Shown here piece by piece: positions 9,464-17,314 of a stretch of DNA of 34,150 nucleotides. The position numbers and the translations under genes were made by a program. The first letter of the stretch is position 1. Each line of letters begins with the position of its first letter. Origin of the DNA: a bacterium (GTDB lineage Bacteria > UBP6 > JAFGXH01); NCBI GenBank assembly GCA_016936735.1, contig JAFGXH010000353.1, forward strand, positions 1 through 34,150, written 5' to 3'. Below the pieces are notes generated by a model, which made no database searches, was not told the origin of the DNA, and saw only the letters and a program-made list of their open reading frames with translations.

Positions 9464-10501
9464 TTACAGTTGAATCATATTGCTGTAATGCATTGTGATA
9501 TCATCCTCTGTTAATACATCATCCTCTGCATCTGGTGACCAAATTATCTCAACAGCAACAATATTACTTGAGGAGACCATTGCTGATTTTTTAAGAACAG
9601 ATTTATAATTTTCCCAACTATAATCATCTCCAACAGAGATTTTTGTATTTGCAAAAGTTGCTACAATAGTAAAAACTATATACTCTTTTATCTCCATAAA
9701 TGATGGTTTATTTCCATCTGCTAACATCTGTCTTGTAACAGATCTACCACGAAGTTTTTTAAATGTCTCTTGACTTAATTTTTCTCTCTCTTGATTTGCT
9801 GTAGATTCAAAAATCTCTTCAGCTTGAGAGATACTTCTTGTTTTTGGTGCAACTGTTGCAAAAGCATATTTTATATACTCCTCATTACTCATTAAAAGAG
9901 ATGATGTTTCTGATAATAAAGTTTTTAAATCATCTGCATTATCGAAATTAAGTTCATCTGCCATTTTTTTAATCTCATCACGAATATGGTCAGCAGTTGA
10001 ATGAAGAGCAAATTGCATTTTTACAGTTGTATACTCCTCATCACTATTTTCATATACTCCATTTTCACTATCTTTTCTTTTTTTGATTGCAGCAATAATA
10101 GAACCAATTATAAAAAGAGCTACAATTATAAATATCAATGTACCAAAACTTCCACTTCCGCCACCAAAAAAGAAAAAACCACCTCCACTATAACCTCTAC
10201 TTGATGAACTAGAGCCTCTATATCCACTTGAAGAGCTTCTTGATGAACTTCTTGAACTAAAAGATGAACCACCAACTCTTCCACCACTTCTTCTTGCAAT
10301 AAGTGGTTGATTTTTTTCAGTATTATCCATATCAAAAAGAGATGAGTCTCTATTTGTTTCCTGATTTGAGTTATAAATCAAATCTGAATTTAACATAGAT
10401 TTAGTTATTGTTCCATCTCTTAGTGAGTCTCTCATAGAGTTTGAATTACCAAAAAGAGATATTGAGATAAAAATAAAAAGAAAAAACAGAGTGTTTTTCA
10501 T
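9464..10501 (-). CDS. DUF1517-like membrane protein with Ser/Arg/Gly/Phe low-complexity segment
   Basis: Signal peptide, 'RSGGRVGGSSFSSRSSSRSSSS...GGGFFFFGGGSG', a TM helix (GTLIFIIVALFIIGSIIAA), then a conserved soluble domain ('VKMQFAL...LLLMSNEEYIKYAFATVAPKTRSISQAEEIFE...EREKLSQETF') resembling DUF1517; AGGAG SD. Confidence 0.65.
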   Translation of the reverse strand: MKNTLFFLFIFISISLFGNSNSMRDSLRDGTITKSMLNSDLIYNSNQETNRDSSLFDMDNTEKNQPLIARRSGGRVGGSSFSSRSSSRSSSSGYRGSSSSSRGYSGGGFFFFGGGSGSFGTLIFIIVALFIIGSIIAAIKKRKDSENGVYENSDEEYTTVKMQFALHSTADHIRDEIKKMADELNFDNADDLKTLLSETSSLLMSNEEYIKYAFATVAPKTRSISQAEEIFESTANQEREKLSQETFKKLRGRSVTRQMLADGNKPSFMEIKEYIVFTIVATFANTKISVGDDYSWENYKSVLKKSAMVSSSNIVAVEIIWSPDAEDDVLTEDDITMHYSNMIQL

Positions 10502-10729
10502 TTAAAACTCCTAAAAAAAATTATCTATTAAACAAAATCTTATAATTTTTATTTTCAAATAAAACCCTAAATAAATATGGTTAATAATTTTTTAGATGGA
10601 TATCAAAAATAGTTTAAATTATAAAAAACATTTTTATGTTTTTATAGGATATGATGTGTAATTTTTTTATATTTGTCAAGTTTAATCGTTTTTTAGTTTG
10701 ATAGTAAAATTAAAAACAGCTATTTTTAA

Positions 10730-11266
10730 CTAAAAAATAGCACCAATAGCAAATGATAAATCCCAAATAATTGTTGTCTGATTCTCTCCATTAATAAAAA
10801 ATAATGAAGGTCCAGAGTAAATTCCAAAAGATATTTTTGAAAAAAAAGATAACTCAATACCTAAAGAGAGGGCAATCCCAAAATCAATATATGGCAAAAC
10901 TCTATTTTTTACCTCTATTTTGGTAACAACAGATTCAAAAAGATGAAGAAGGTAACCTAAAGTAATCTCTAAATCTGTAAATCCCTCCTCTTTTTCATAA
11001 AACATTGAGAATCTACCAAAAAAACCATAATAAAAGAATGGATAATCTCTAAACTCAGCACCAAATCCAAAAAAATCACTATTAAACTGAAAATTATTGG
11101 TTAATCCCTCCTCTGTTTTCCAAAAAAAGAGCTTTGTTGATGTTGAAAATAAAATCATATTTTTTTTCTCTTTTCTATTTTCTACAATAGACTCAACAGG
11201 TTTAGGAATTGAGGATGAAAATATCATAAAGGGGACTACAAATAATAGAATCACTGTTTTTATCAT
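10730..11266 (-). CDS. Putative secreted or outer-membrane beta-barrel protein
   Basis: Signal peptide MIKTVILLFVVPFMIFSSS; alternating aromatic/hydrophobic strands ('YPFFYYGFFGRFSMFYE', 'ISFGIYSGPSLFFING'), C-terminal Phe (AIGAIF*). Confidence 0.55.
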   Translation of the reverse strand: MIKTVILLFVVPFMIFSSSIPKPVESIVENRKEKKNMILFSTSTKLFFWKTEEGLTNNFQFNSDFFGFGAEFRDYPFFYYGFFGRFSMFYEKEEGFTDLEITLGYLLHLFESVVTKIEVKNRVLPYIDFGIALSLGIELSFFSKISFGIYSGPSLFFINGENQTTIIWDLSFAIGAIF

Positions 11267-11374
11267 TAAAATCTCAAAAAACTCACTAATAATAACAACT
11301 ATTTAAAATATTTTCAAACAATTTTTTATATGAGAAATGAATATAAATAGAAAATTCTATTATTCGAGCTATAT

Positions 11375-12232
11375 TTAATCTTGAAGAACAAAATTTATTG
11401 TGTAGGTTATTATACTAGCGGTCTTTTCTCCATTTGATAATATAGCTGGCTCAAAAAAGAACTGTTTTACTGCCTTTAATGCCTCTTCATCAAGTCCAAA
11501 GCCAAGACCTTTGATTATTTTTGCATTTGTTACAGAACCCTTTTTATCAATCTCTAGTTTAAGAACTATAGATCCCTCAACTTCAGCATCTTTTGCTGCT
11601 TTTGTATATGCTGGTCTAACAACTTTTTTAGGAACAGCCTTCTCTTTTATTTTAAGTGGAGGTGCTTTAACAATTGCAACCTCTTTTACAGGACCAGGAG
11701 AGCCCCCATCATAAACTCCAACCTCTTTTGGTTTCCCATTTTCCCAACCTGTTTTATAATCTGTCATTAGTGTGTTTCCAACCTGAACCTGAAATGTTGC
11801 ACCACCACCTGAACCTGATATTGAGTTCATACTAACACCAAAAACAGGCGTTGAGGTTTTTTTAACCTCTTTTTGCTCCTCTTTTACCTCTTTTTTCTCA
11901 TTAATTGGATTTTTAGGAATCTCTTTTTTAGGCTCCTCTTTTTTGGGTTCCTGCTTTTTAACCACTTTTTTTATTTTTTTTATCTCTTTTTTAGGCTCTT
12001 CTTTCTTTGGTTCCTCTTTTTTAGGCTCCTCTTTTTTGACCTCCTCTATTTTAGGTTCCTCTATTTTTGGAATCTCCTTTTTAATTTTATTAATTCTCAT
12101 TTTCACATTCTCATATTTTTTTCTCTCTTTTATTGGTGGTGGAGAGTAGTTTTTAATAGAGAATCCAAGTAGTGTATTTAAAGTTAAAGATAGTATAATC
12201 CCTAAAATTAATCCAGTTGATGTATTATACAT
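11375..12232 (-). CDS. TonB-like energy transducer protein
   Basis: N-terminal TM anchor MYNTSTGLILGIILSLTLNTLLGF, Lys/Glu/Pro-rich spacer (EEPKKEEPKKEEPKKE), C-terminal TonB domain ('EVEGSIVLKLEIDKKGSVTNAKIIKGLGFGLDEEALKAVKQFFFEPA'). GAGGA SD supports ATG at 12232 rather than 12304. Confidence 0.88.
   Translation of the reverse strand: MYNTSTGLILGIILSLTLNTLLGFSIKNYSPPPIKERKKYENVKMRINKIKKEIPKIEEPKIEEVKKEEPKKEEPKKEEPKKEIKKIKKVVKKQEPKKEEPKKEIPKNPINEKKEVKEEQKEVKKTSTPVFGVSMNSISGSGGGATFQVQVGNTLMTDYKTGWENGKPKEVGVYDGGSPGPVKEVAIVKAPPLKIKEKAVPKKVVRPAYTKAAKDAEVEGSIVLKLEIDKKGSVTNAKIIKGLGFGLDEEALKAVKQFFFEPAILSNGEKTASIITYTINFVLQD
11930..12075 (-). repeat. Imperfect 15-bp tandem repeats encoding EEPKK units in the TonB spacer
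   Basis: Repeated 'ggctcctctttttta'-type units on the + strand in the TonB coding region. Confidence 0.7.
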
Positions 12233-12239
12233 TTTTTCC

Positions 12240-12659
12240 TCACTGCTGCTCATCTTCAATATTGAAGGCATAATCAACAATACCTGCAATACGAATAATA
12301 TCAACTAATTTTATAACTTTACCATATTGTGCCTCATTATCAGCAGCAATAACAACTTGAAGTTTTCCACTCTCTGCATTTTTCTTTTTATTTTCAAGAT
12401 AGCCTAATATCTCATTCATATCAATGGGATTCCCTTCAATATAGAATTTACTCTCTTTTGTCATAACAATAGATACTGTCTCTGTTGGAGTAGATTCACC
12501 AGTTGATGCTGTTGGTAATTTAACAGGAATTGATGGTGTTACAATAAAACTAGCTGTAAGCATAAAAATTATAAGTAAAACAAGCATAACATCAACCATT
12601 GGTGTTATATTAATATCTGTAATCATTCCATCATCATTATTTGATTTTCCACCTGCCAT
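12240..12659 (-). CDS. exbD: ExbD/TolR family biopolymer transport protein
   Basis: 'DGMITDINITPMVDVMLVLLIIFMLTASFIV' is a canonical ExbD/TolR TM helix with the conserved Asp; GGGAG SD. Confidence 0.92.
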   Translation of the reverse strand: MAGGKSNNDDGMITDINITPMVDVMLVLLIIFMLTASFIVTPSIPVKLPTASTGESTPTETVSIVMTKESKFYIEGNPIDMNEILGYLENKKKNAESGKLQVVIAADNEAQYGKVIKLVDIIRIAGIVDYAFNIEDEQQ

Positions 12660-12692
12660 TATTACTCTCCCTATTTATGTTAAAAATAGTCT

Positions 12693-13712
12693 CTATTTTT
12701 TCCCTTTTTTATTTTTGTCAGATTTTTTAGATTTTGAAACAGATTTTTCTGTTTCAATACTATTTTTTTCATTTTTTATATCACTTTCAGTGGATTTCAA
12801 CTCACTGTTTATTAAAGATTCACTATTTTTTTCTTCAGAATTGCTATTTTCTTCAGAAATATTACTATTTTTTTCATCAGAGATTTCATTATTTAATGAA
12901 CTCTCCACTGAATTATTATTGATTAAATCTTTTTTTTCAAGTGAAACACTATCTTTTTTTTCTGAATTTAGTTCAATTTTTTTTTTTGAATCATTTTTTG
13001 AATCTAAATTTGATACACTAGTGTTCATTTTTTTTTGAGTGGGGTTATTGTCTGGAGTTTCACTCTCCTCATCTCTTTTAATGTAGCTCATAAGAACCCC
13101 AGTTAAAACATCAGTATTTGTTTGAATAACTTTAACTTTTCTAGTGAAATAGTTGAATGCAATAACTGCAGGAATCGCAACAGCAAGACCAACTCCAGTT
13201 GCAATAAGAGCCTCTGCAATACCAGCCATAACAGCTGCTTGACCAGCTTTTAACATATCTCCACCTGCTGAATTAGATGCCTCTGCAAGGTCTTTAAAAG
13301 CTTTAATAATACCTAAAACAGTTCCAAAAAGACCAATAAAAGGTGTATTATTACCAAGTGTTCCTAAAACAGTTAAATTTCTTTCTAAAACAATCTTATT
13401 TGTGCTTTTCATAGATTCAATTGTCTCTTCAACGCTTTCTGCACCAAAATCAATCATTTTTACACCCTCAATAAGTGCATTTGTTTCAAATGAGCGTTTT
13501 TTTGAAAGTTCAGATTTAACAGATTCAATATCTCCAGAGAACAGAAGTTCTCTAAATTTAGATTGAAATTTATTAATATTAAGTCTATATTTAAAATAAA
13601 AAAAACCTCTCTCAACCATAATTGCAATCTCGAGCATAAATAGCCCAATTAATAACCATAATATCCACTCTGCACCAAAATTTGTAGCTTTCAAAAGTTC
13701 ATGGGTCAGCAT
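12693..13712 (-). CDS. exbB: MotA/TolQ/ExbB proton-channel family protein with long low-complexity C-terminal tail
   Basis: 'LGTLGNNTPFIGLFGTVLGIIKAFKDLA...AVMAGIAEALIATGVGLAVAIPAVIAFNYF' canonical ExbB/TolQ core; AGGAG SD before ATG at 13712. Confidence 0.9.
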   Translation of the reverse strand: MLTHELLKATNFGAEWILWLLIGLFMLEIAIMVERGFFYFKYRLNINKFQSKFRELLFSGDIESVKSELSKKRSFETNALIEGVKMIDFGAESVEETIESMKSTNKIVLERNLTVLGTLGNNTPFIGLFGTVLGIIKAFKDLAEASNSAGGDMLKAGQAAVMAGIAEALIATGVGLAVAIPAVIAFNYFTRKVKVIQTNTDVLTGVLMSYIKRDEESETPDNNPTQKKMNTSVSNLDSKNDSKKKIELNSEKKDSVSLEKKDLINNNSVESSLNNEISDEKNSNISEENSNSEEKNSESLINSELKSTESDIKNEKNSIETEKSVSKSKKSDKNKKGKK

Positions 13713-13748
13713 AAATCTCCTTTTACAAGTCAATCAACTCAAAACAAC

Positions 13749-13776
13749 AATATAACTAAAATCAATAAAAAGTCAA
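13749..13776 (-). promoter_or_regulatory. Sigma70-type promoter for exbB-exbD-tonB
   Basis: Reverse strand TTGACT (13771..13776) - 16 bp - TATATT (13749..13754), upstream of exbB. Confidence 0.55.
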
Positions 13777-13968
13777 TAAATGAACAAACGATTCTTTCAA
13801 AAAATCTGTTTGTTTAGTAAAAAAGGATTATCAAATCCTCTTATTTTAATAAAACACCAAAAATATTAAAATCTGTTACCAACAATTTTTTTTAATTAAA
13901 CCATCTATTAAAAAATGGCTTTAATTTAATATAAACAACATAAAAACAATAAAATTGCATAAAAACAG

Positions 13969-13990
13969 GATAATTTCTTGATAAATTATC
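13969..13990. promoter_or_regulatory. Candidate operator dyad overlapping the -35 of the Cys-rich lipoprotein promoter
   Basis: Perfect 8-bp inverted repeat GATAATTT-CTTGAT-AAATTATC; the -35 hexamer TTGATA covers its loop. Confidence 0.35.
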
Positions 13991-14006
13991 TATTTAAAGT
14001 TATGAT
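13978..14006 (+). promoter_or_regulatory. Sigma70-type promoter for the Cys-rich lipoprotein gene
   Basis: TTGATA (13978..13983) - 17 bp - TATGAT (14001..14006); ATG at 14038 with GAGAGG SD. Confidence 0.6.
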
Positions 14007-14037
14007 AAAATGATTGCTTTTATTTTGAGAGGTATCT

Positions 14038-16932
14038 ATGAAAAAGCTTTTTTTATTTATAGCTTTTCTGTTTTTTGGAACACTCACAATAGGTTGTGAT
14101 GATCCATCTGAGCCTGCTTGTGGTGGAGCTTGCGACTCAGGATTCTATTGTGATAAAACTTTAGATTATTGTGTTCCATATGAATGTTCTGAGCAATATC
14201 CAACAGGAAGCTGTTCAAGTGAAGAGCCCGCAGGAGGTAAAAAATCACTTGCTTGTGAAGATGGTGTTTGTGTTCAACAACCATGTTCAGCAAAATACAA
14301 GGGTGGATATTGTGGTGAGGGAGAGATTTGTAATTCTTTATCAGGTGTTTGTGAAACACCTGAATGCTCTGCAACATATCCAAATGGAAGTTGTCCAGAT
14401 GGTCAAATGTGTAATGGGGGTGTTTGTCAAAATTTCTCCTGTTCCGCACAAAATCCAAATGGAAGCTGTCCAACTGATCAATATTGTGATGCTGGAGTTT
14501 GTAAGCAGTATCCATGTTCATCATCTCATCCAACAGGATTATGTCCTAATGGACAAACCTGTGTCTCAGGAGTTTGTATTGATGATACAGATAGATGTTC
14601 AACTTCAAATCCAAATGGTACTTGTCCATCTAGCTATGCTTGTATAGATGGTTTGTGTCAACTTCAACCATGTTCAGAAGATTCCCCTGAGGGAAGTTGT
14701 TCAGATGGGGAGTATTGTAGTAGAGAGTACACTGGTGGAGAATATATTGTTGTGTGTAAGCCATTAGATTGTTCTGCTGAAAATCCAACTGGAGCCTGTC
14801 CAAGTGGTCAGGTTTGTATTGATGGAACATGTGCTCAAGATAGTTGTGCTGGAACATGTGGACCAAGAGAGGTTTGTGAATTTGGTCAATGTAATCCAGA
14901 TCCATTCTATTGTTCAGCAGACTCTCCAAGAGGTTGGTGTCCAAATGGACAGAGCTGTATTGATGGAAATTGTAAAACACCAGAGATCTCACCTTGTGAT
15001 AATATTCAATGTGATACTGGAAAACAGTGTTTAGTGATAGATGGTGCTGCTGTTTGTACAGATGATATATGTTCTGACTCAAACCAAGATGGACTTTGCA
15101 ATGATGGAGATATCTGTGTAAATGGTGTTTGTATTGAGGATATATCAGAGTTATGTAATGGTGGTTGTTCAGAGGGAAAAGTCTGTAATACATCTACTGG
15201 ATTATGTGTTGATGATCCATGTATTGGTATAACTTGTCCTGATGTAAATGCAATGTGTACACCAAAATTAACAGACACAACAACACCATATCGTTGTATT
15301 TGTAAACCTGGATATGCCTTAGATTTTAATCAGGGAATCTGTATTTTTGATGGTGATGATTGTACAGGTGTTGATTGTGGTGAAGGGGTTTGTCTTTTAA
15401 GTGAATATGAACCAAATGGTTATTGGTGTCAATGTAATGAAGGAATGGAGTATTTAAATCCACCCTATAAAAACTTCTGTATTGATCCAACACAATATAA
15501 CTACTGTGATGATTCTTGGAGTTGTGAACCTCATGGGGAGTGTGTTGTTGTTGAACGAAATGGAGATCGTTATGCTGAATGTCAGTGTGATGAGGGATAT
15601 CTTTTTAACTTAGAAACTAGAAGTTGTGAAGCAGGAATCTCTTGTGGATATCAGATATGTAATCCATTAGGTGAGATTTGTGAAACTGTTGGTAATAATA
15701 GCTATTGTGTATCTCAAGCATGTAGTGCTCAGTATCCAGAGGGAGATTGTGGCTCAAATGGAATCTGTGTTGATGGAACTTGTATAACTCAAGAGTGTAG
15801 TTCTCAATATCCATCAGGATACTGTATTGCTGGATATCAATGTCATAATGGAGCTTGTGAACATCCTTCAACAGCTGGTCCAAAACTTATTGGAGAGAGT
15901 TGTGATCTTGAAGCAAATAATTGTGAAGCAACTGCATTATGTTTTCCAACTCAAACAGGAGAGGGAAAATGTATTCAAATGTGTGATGTTTCAAATCCAA
16001 GCTGTAGTGATCCATTCCAAGTTTGTATAAGTCGTGGAGTATTTCCAGGACAGGATTATGACTATATTGGTGTTTGTGTTAAAGATGAGGGTTGTAATAT
16101 TGCAACAAGTGATGGTTGTCCTTATGAAGAACAGGTATGTTTAGCATTCCAAAATACATCTATCACACAATGTTTATATACAGGACCAAGACCATTAGGA
16201 GCTGCTTGTAATACATCTCAAGCAACACAATTGTGTCAAGAGGATTTTCTTTGTGTTGAAGGACGTTGTGTTCCAAACTGCTCAAGATATATGTATGATT
16301 CAGATTTTTGTTATGACTACTTTAACATGAAGTATGAGTTTAAGGATTTAACATTACCATATTTTGGAGTAGCAACATTTAGAACAAATACTGAAAAAGA
16401 TAGTGTAACTCTTTGTAATCCTGAGTTAGGAAATACTTGTGAGGGCTCTCAAACATGTATTCTTGTTCAACAAAAAGATACAACAAATACTGCATCAGCT
16501 CAAATTGGTGTTTGTACAGAGTCTTGTAATCCTGCTGGAACTCCATTTAGAACACAATGTAGTTCGGAGAAAATATGTTATAATGCATACTCTGGTGTTG
16601 GTGGAGTATGTTTACCTGAAAATGGTTGTGATCCATATTTAACAACTGGTCATGGTTGTAATGGTACAGAGGCATGTTATGCTATTACTGATAATGCAAC
16701 AGCTTGTATGAAGGCTGGTTGGGCTATTCCTGGAGATAATTGTGACTTTACAACAGATTTAAATATTTGTCAAATGGGACAATGTATTGAGGGTAAATGT
16801 AGAACTGTTTGTGATTTAAGTGACTCATCTTTTGAATGTCAATTCAGTGGAAATAGTTGTGAATCAACTACTGATTCATATTACTCAAGTAGTTCATCAT
16901 TTGGAACATCTCTTTATGGTGTTTGTAAATAA
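14038..16932 (+). CDS. Cysteine-rich repeat surface/periplasmic lipoprotein
   Basis: Lipoprotein signal MKKLFLFIAFLFFGTLTIGC with Asp at +2; many modules of the form CS-x3-P-x-G-x-C-P-x-G-Q-x-C-x2-G-x-C spaced about 25 aa; EGF-like segments further in ('CKPGYALDFNQGIC', 'CQCDEGYLFNLETRSC'). Confidence 0.85.
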   Translation: MKKLFLFIAFLFFGTLTIGCDDPSEPACGGACDSGFYCDKTLDYCVPYECSEQYPTGSCSSEEPAGGKKSLACEDGVCVQQPCSAKYKGGYCGEGEICNSLSGVCETPECSATYPNGSCPDGQMCNGGVCQNFSCSAQNPNGSCPTDQYCDAGVCKQYPCSSSHPTGLCPNGQTCVSGVCIDDTDRCSTSNPNGTCPSSYACIDGLCQLQPCSEDSPEGSCSDGEYCSREYTGGEYIVVCKPLDCSAENPTGACPSGQVCIDGTCAQDSCAGTCGPREVCEFGQCNPDPFYCSADSPRGWCPNGQSCIDGNCKTPEISPCDNIQCDTGKQCLVIDGAAVCTDDICSDSNQDGLCNDGDICVNGVCIEDISELCNGGCSEGKVCNTSTGLCVDDPCIGITCPDVNAMCTPKLTDTTTPYRCICKPGYALDFNQGICIFDGDDCTGVDCGEGVCLLSEYEPNGYWCQCNEGMEYLNPPYKNFCIDPTQYNYCDDSWSCEPHGECVVVERNGDRYAECQCDEGYLFNLETRSCEAGISCGYQICNPLGEICETVGNNSYCVSQACSAQYPEGDCGSNGICVDGTCITQECSSQYPSGYCIAGYQCHNGACEHPSTAGPKLIGESCDLEANNCEATALCFPTQTGEGKCIQMCDVSNPSCSDPFQVCISRGVFPGQDYDYIGVCVKDEGCNIATSDGCPYEEQVCLAFQNTSITQCLYTGPRPLGAACNTSQATQLCQEDFLCVEGRCVPNCSRYMYDSDFCYDYFNMKYEFKDLTLPYFGVATFRTNTEKDSVTLCNPELGNTCEGSQTCILVQQKDTTNTASAQIGVCTESCNPAGTPFRTQCSSEKICYNAYSGVGGVCLPENGCDPYLTTGHGCNGTEACYAITDNATACMKAGWAIPGDNCDFTTDLNICQMGQCIEGKCRTVCDLSDSSFECQFSGNSCESTTDSYYSSSSSFGTSLYGVCK
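14185..14985 (+). repeat. Tandem array of diverged ~75-bp (25-aa) four-Cys coding modules
   Basis: CSAKYKGGYCGEGEIC.., CSATYPNGSCPDGQMCNGGVC, CSAQNPNGSCPTDQYCDAGVC, CSSSHPTGLCPNGQTCVSGVC, CSTSNPNGTCPSSYACIDGLC, CSAENPTGACPSGQVCIDGTC, CSADSPRGWCPNGQSCIDGNC. Confidence 0.85.
15721..15859 (+). repeat. Second, two-copy cluster of the same four-Cys module
   Basis: CSAQYPEGDCGSNGICVDGTC and CSSQYPSGYCIAGYQCHNGAC. Confidence 0.75.
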
Positions 16933-17314
16933 TCACTATAATATCTAGAGTATCAAACTATTAAATCCATACCTAAATCTAAATAATATTTCATAACTAT
17001 TCAACAGAAACTGATTCTGATTATTTTTTACATTATCTCAATTTAAATATCTGTTTTGTATTATTCTTGCATAAACACTATTGTTCATTTATATTTTAAT
17101 GAATAGTTTATTTTAATACACCATAAGTTTCGATTAATTTGTAGTTGATTATGTAAGATTAGTATTATATAAAAAACAGCATCAAATTGATTTGAATTCA
17201 AGATTTTCTGTTTACTCGAAAAATCTACACTAAAAATATAAGAGTAATCGATATATAGTCTGTTTAAAATAGTAGAAAAATCTGTTTTATATTGATGAAA
17301 TTAGATATTGATTG

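Noticed and set aside
10001-10335. ORFs 10001..10204 + and 10135..10335 -
   Set aside because: Shadows of the low-complexity Ser/Gly region of the DUF1517-like gene.
11873-12172. Phe/Leu-rich + strand ORFs (11873..12172, 11943..12149)
   Set aside because: Antisense of the TonB Lys/Glu/Pro repeat; low-complexity shadow ORFs.
12715-13038. + strand ORFs 12715..13038 and 12734..12922
   Set aside because: Antisense of the Ser/Lys/Glu tail of ExbB; low-complexity shadow.
13824-13839. AGGATT-ATCA-AATCCT hairpin upstream of exbB
   Set aside because: Short stem between divergent promoters; no terminator context and no recurrence noticed.
14185-14985. CRISPR-like periodic repeats
   Set aside because: Period about 75 bp with diverged units that keep reading frame and Cys spacing; coding repeat, not a CRISPR array.
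14084-15883. Antisense and alternate-frame ORFs over the Cys-rich gene (14084..14533 -, 14171..14647 +, 14630..15193 -, 14804..15034 +, 15006..15278 -, 15617..15883 -, 15827..16030 +)
   Set aside because: Biased His/Leu/Gln/Val composition produced by reading the repetitive TGT/GGA-rich coding sequence in other frames; no SD and no plausible protein.
17072-17110. Imperfect hairpin AAACACTATTGTTCAT...ATGAATAGTTT between convergent genes
   Set aside because: Bulged, AT-rich and without a clear T-tract; cannot be separated from chance in this composition.
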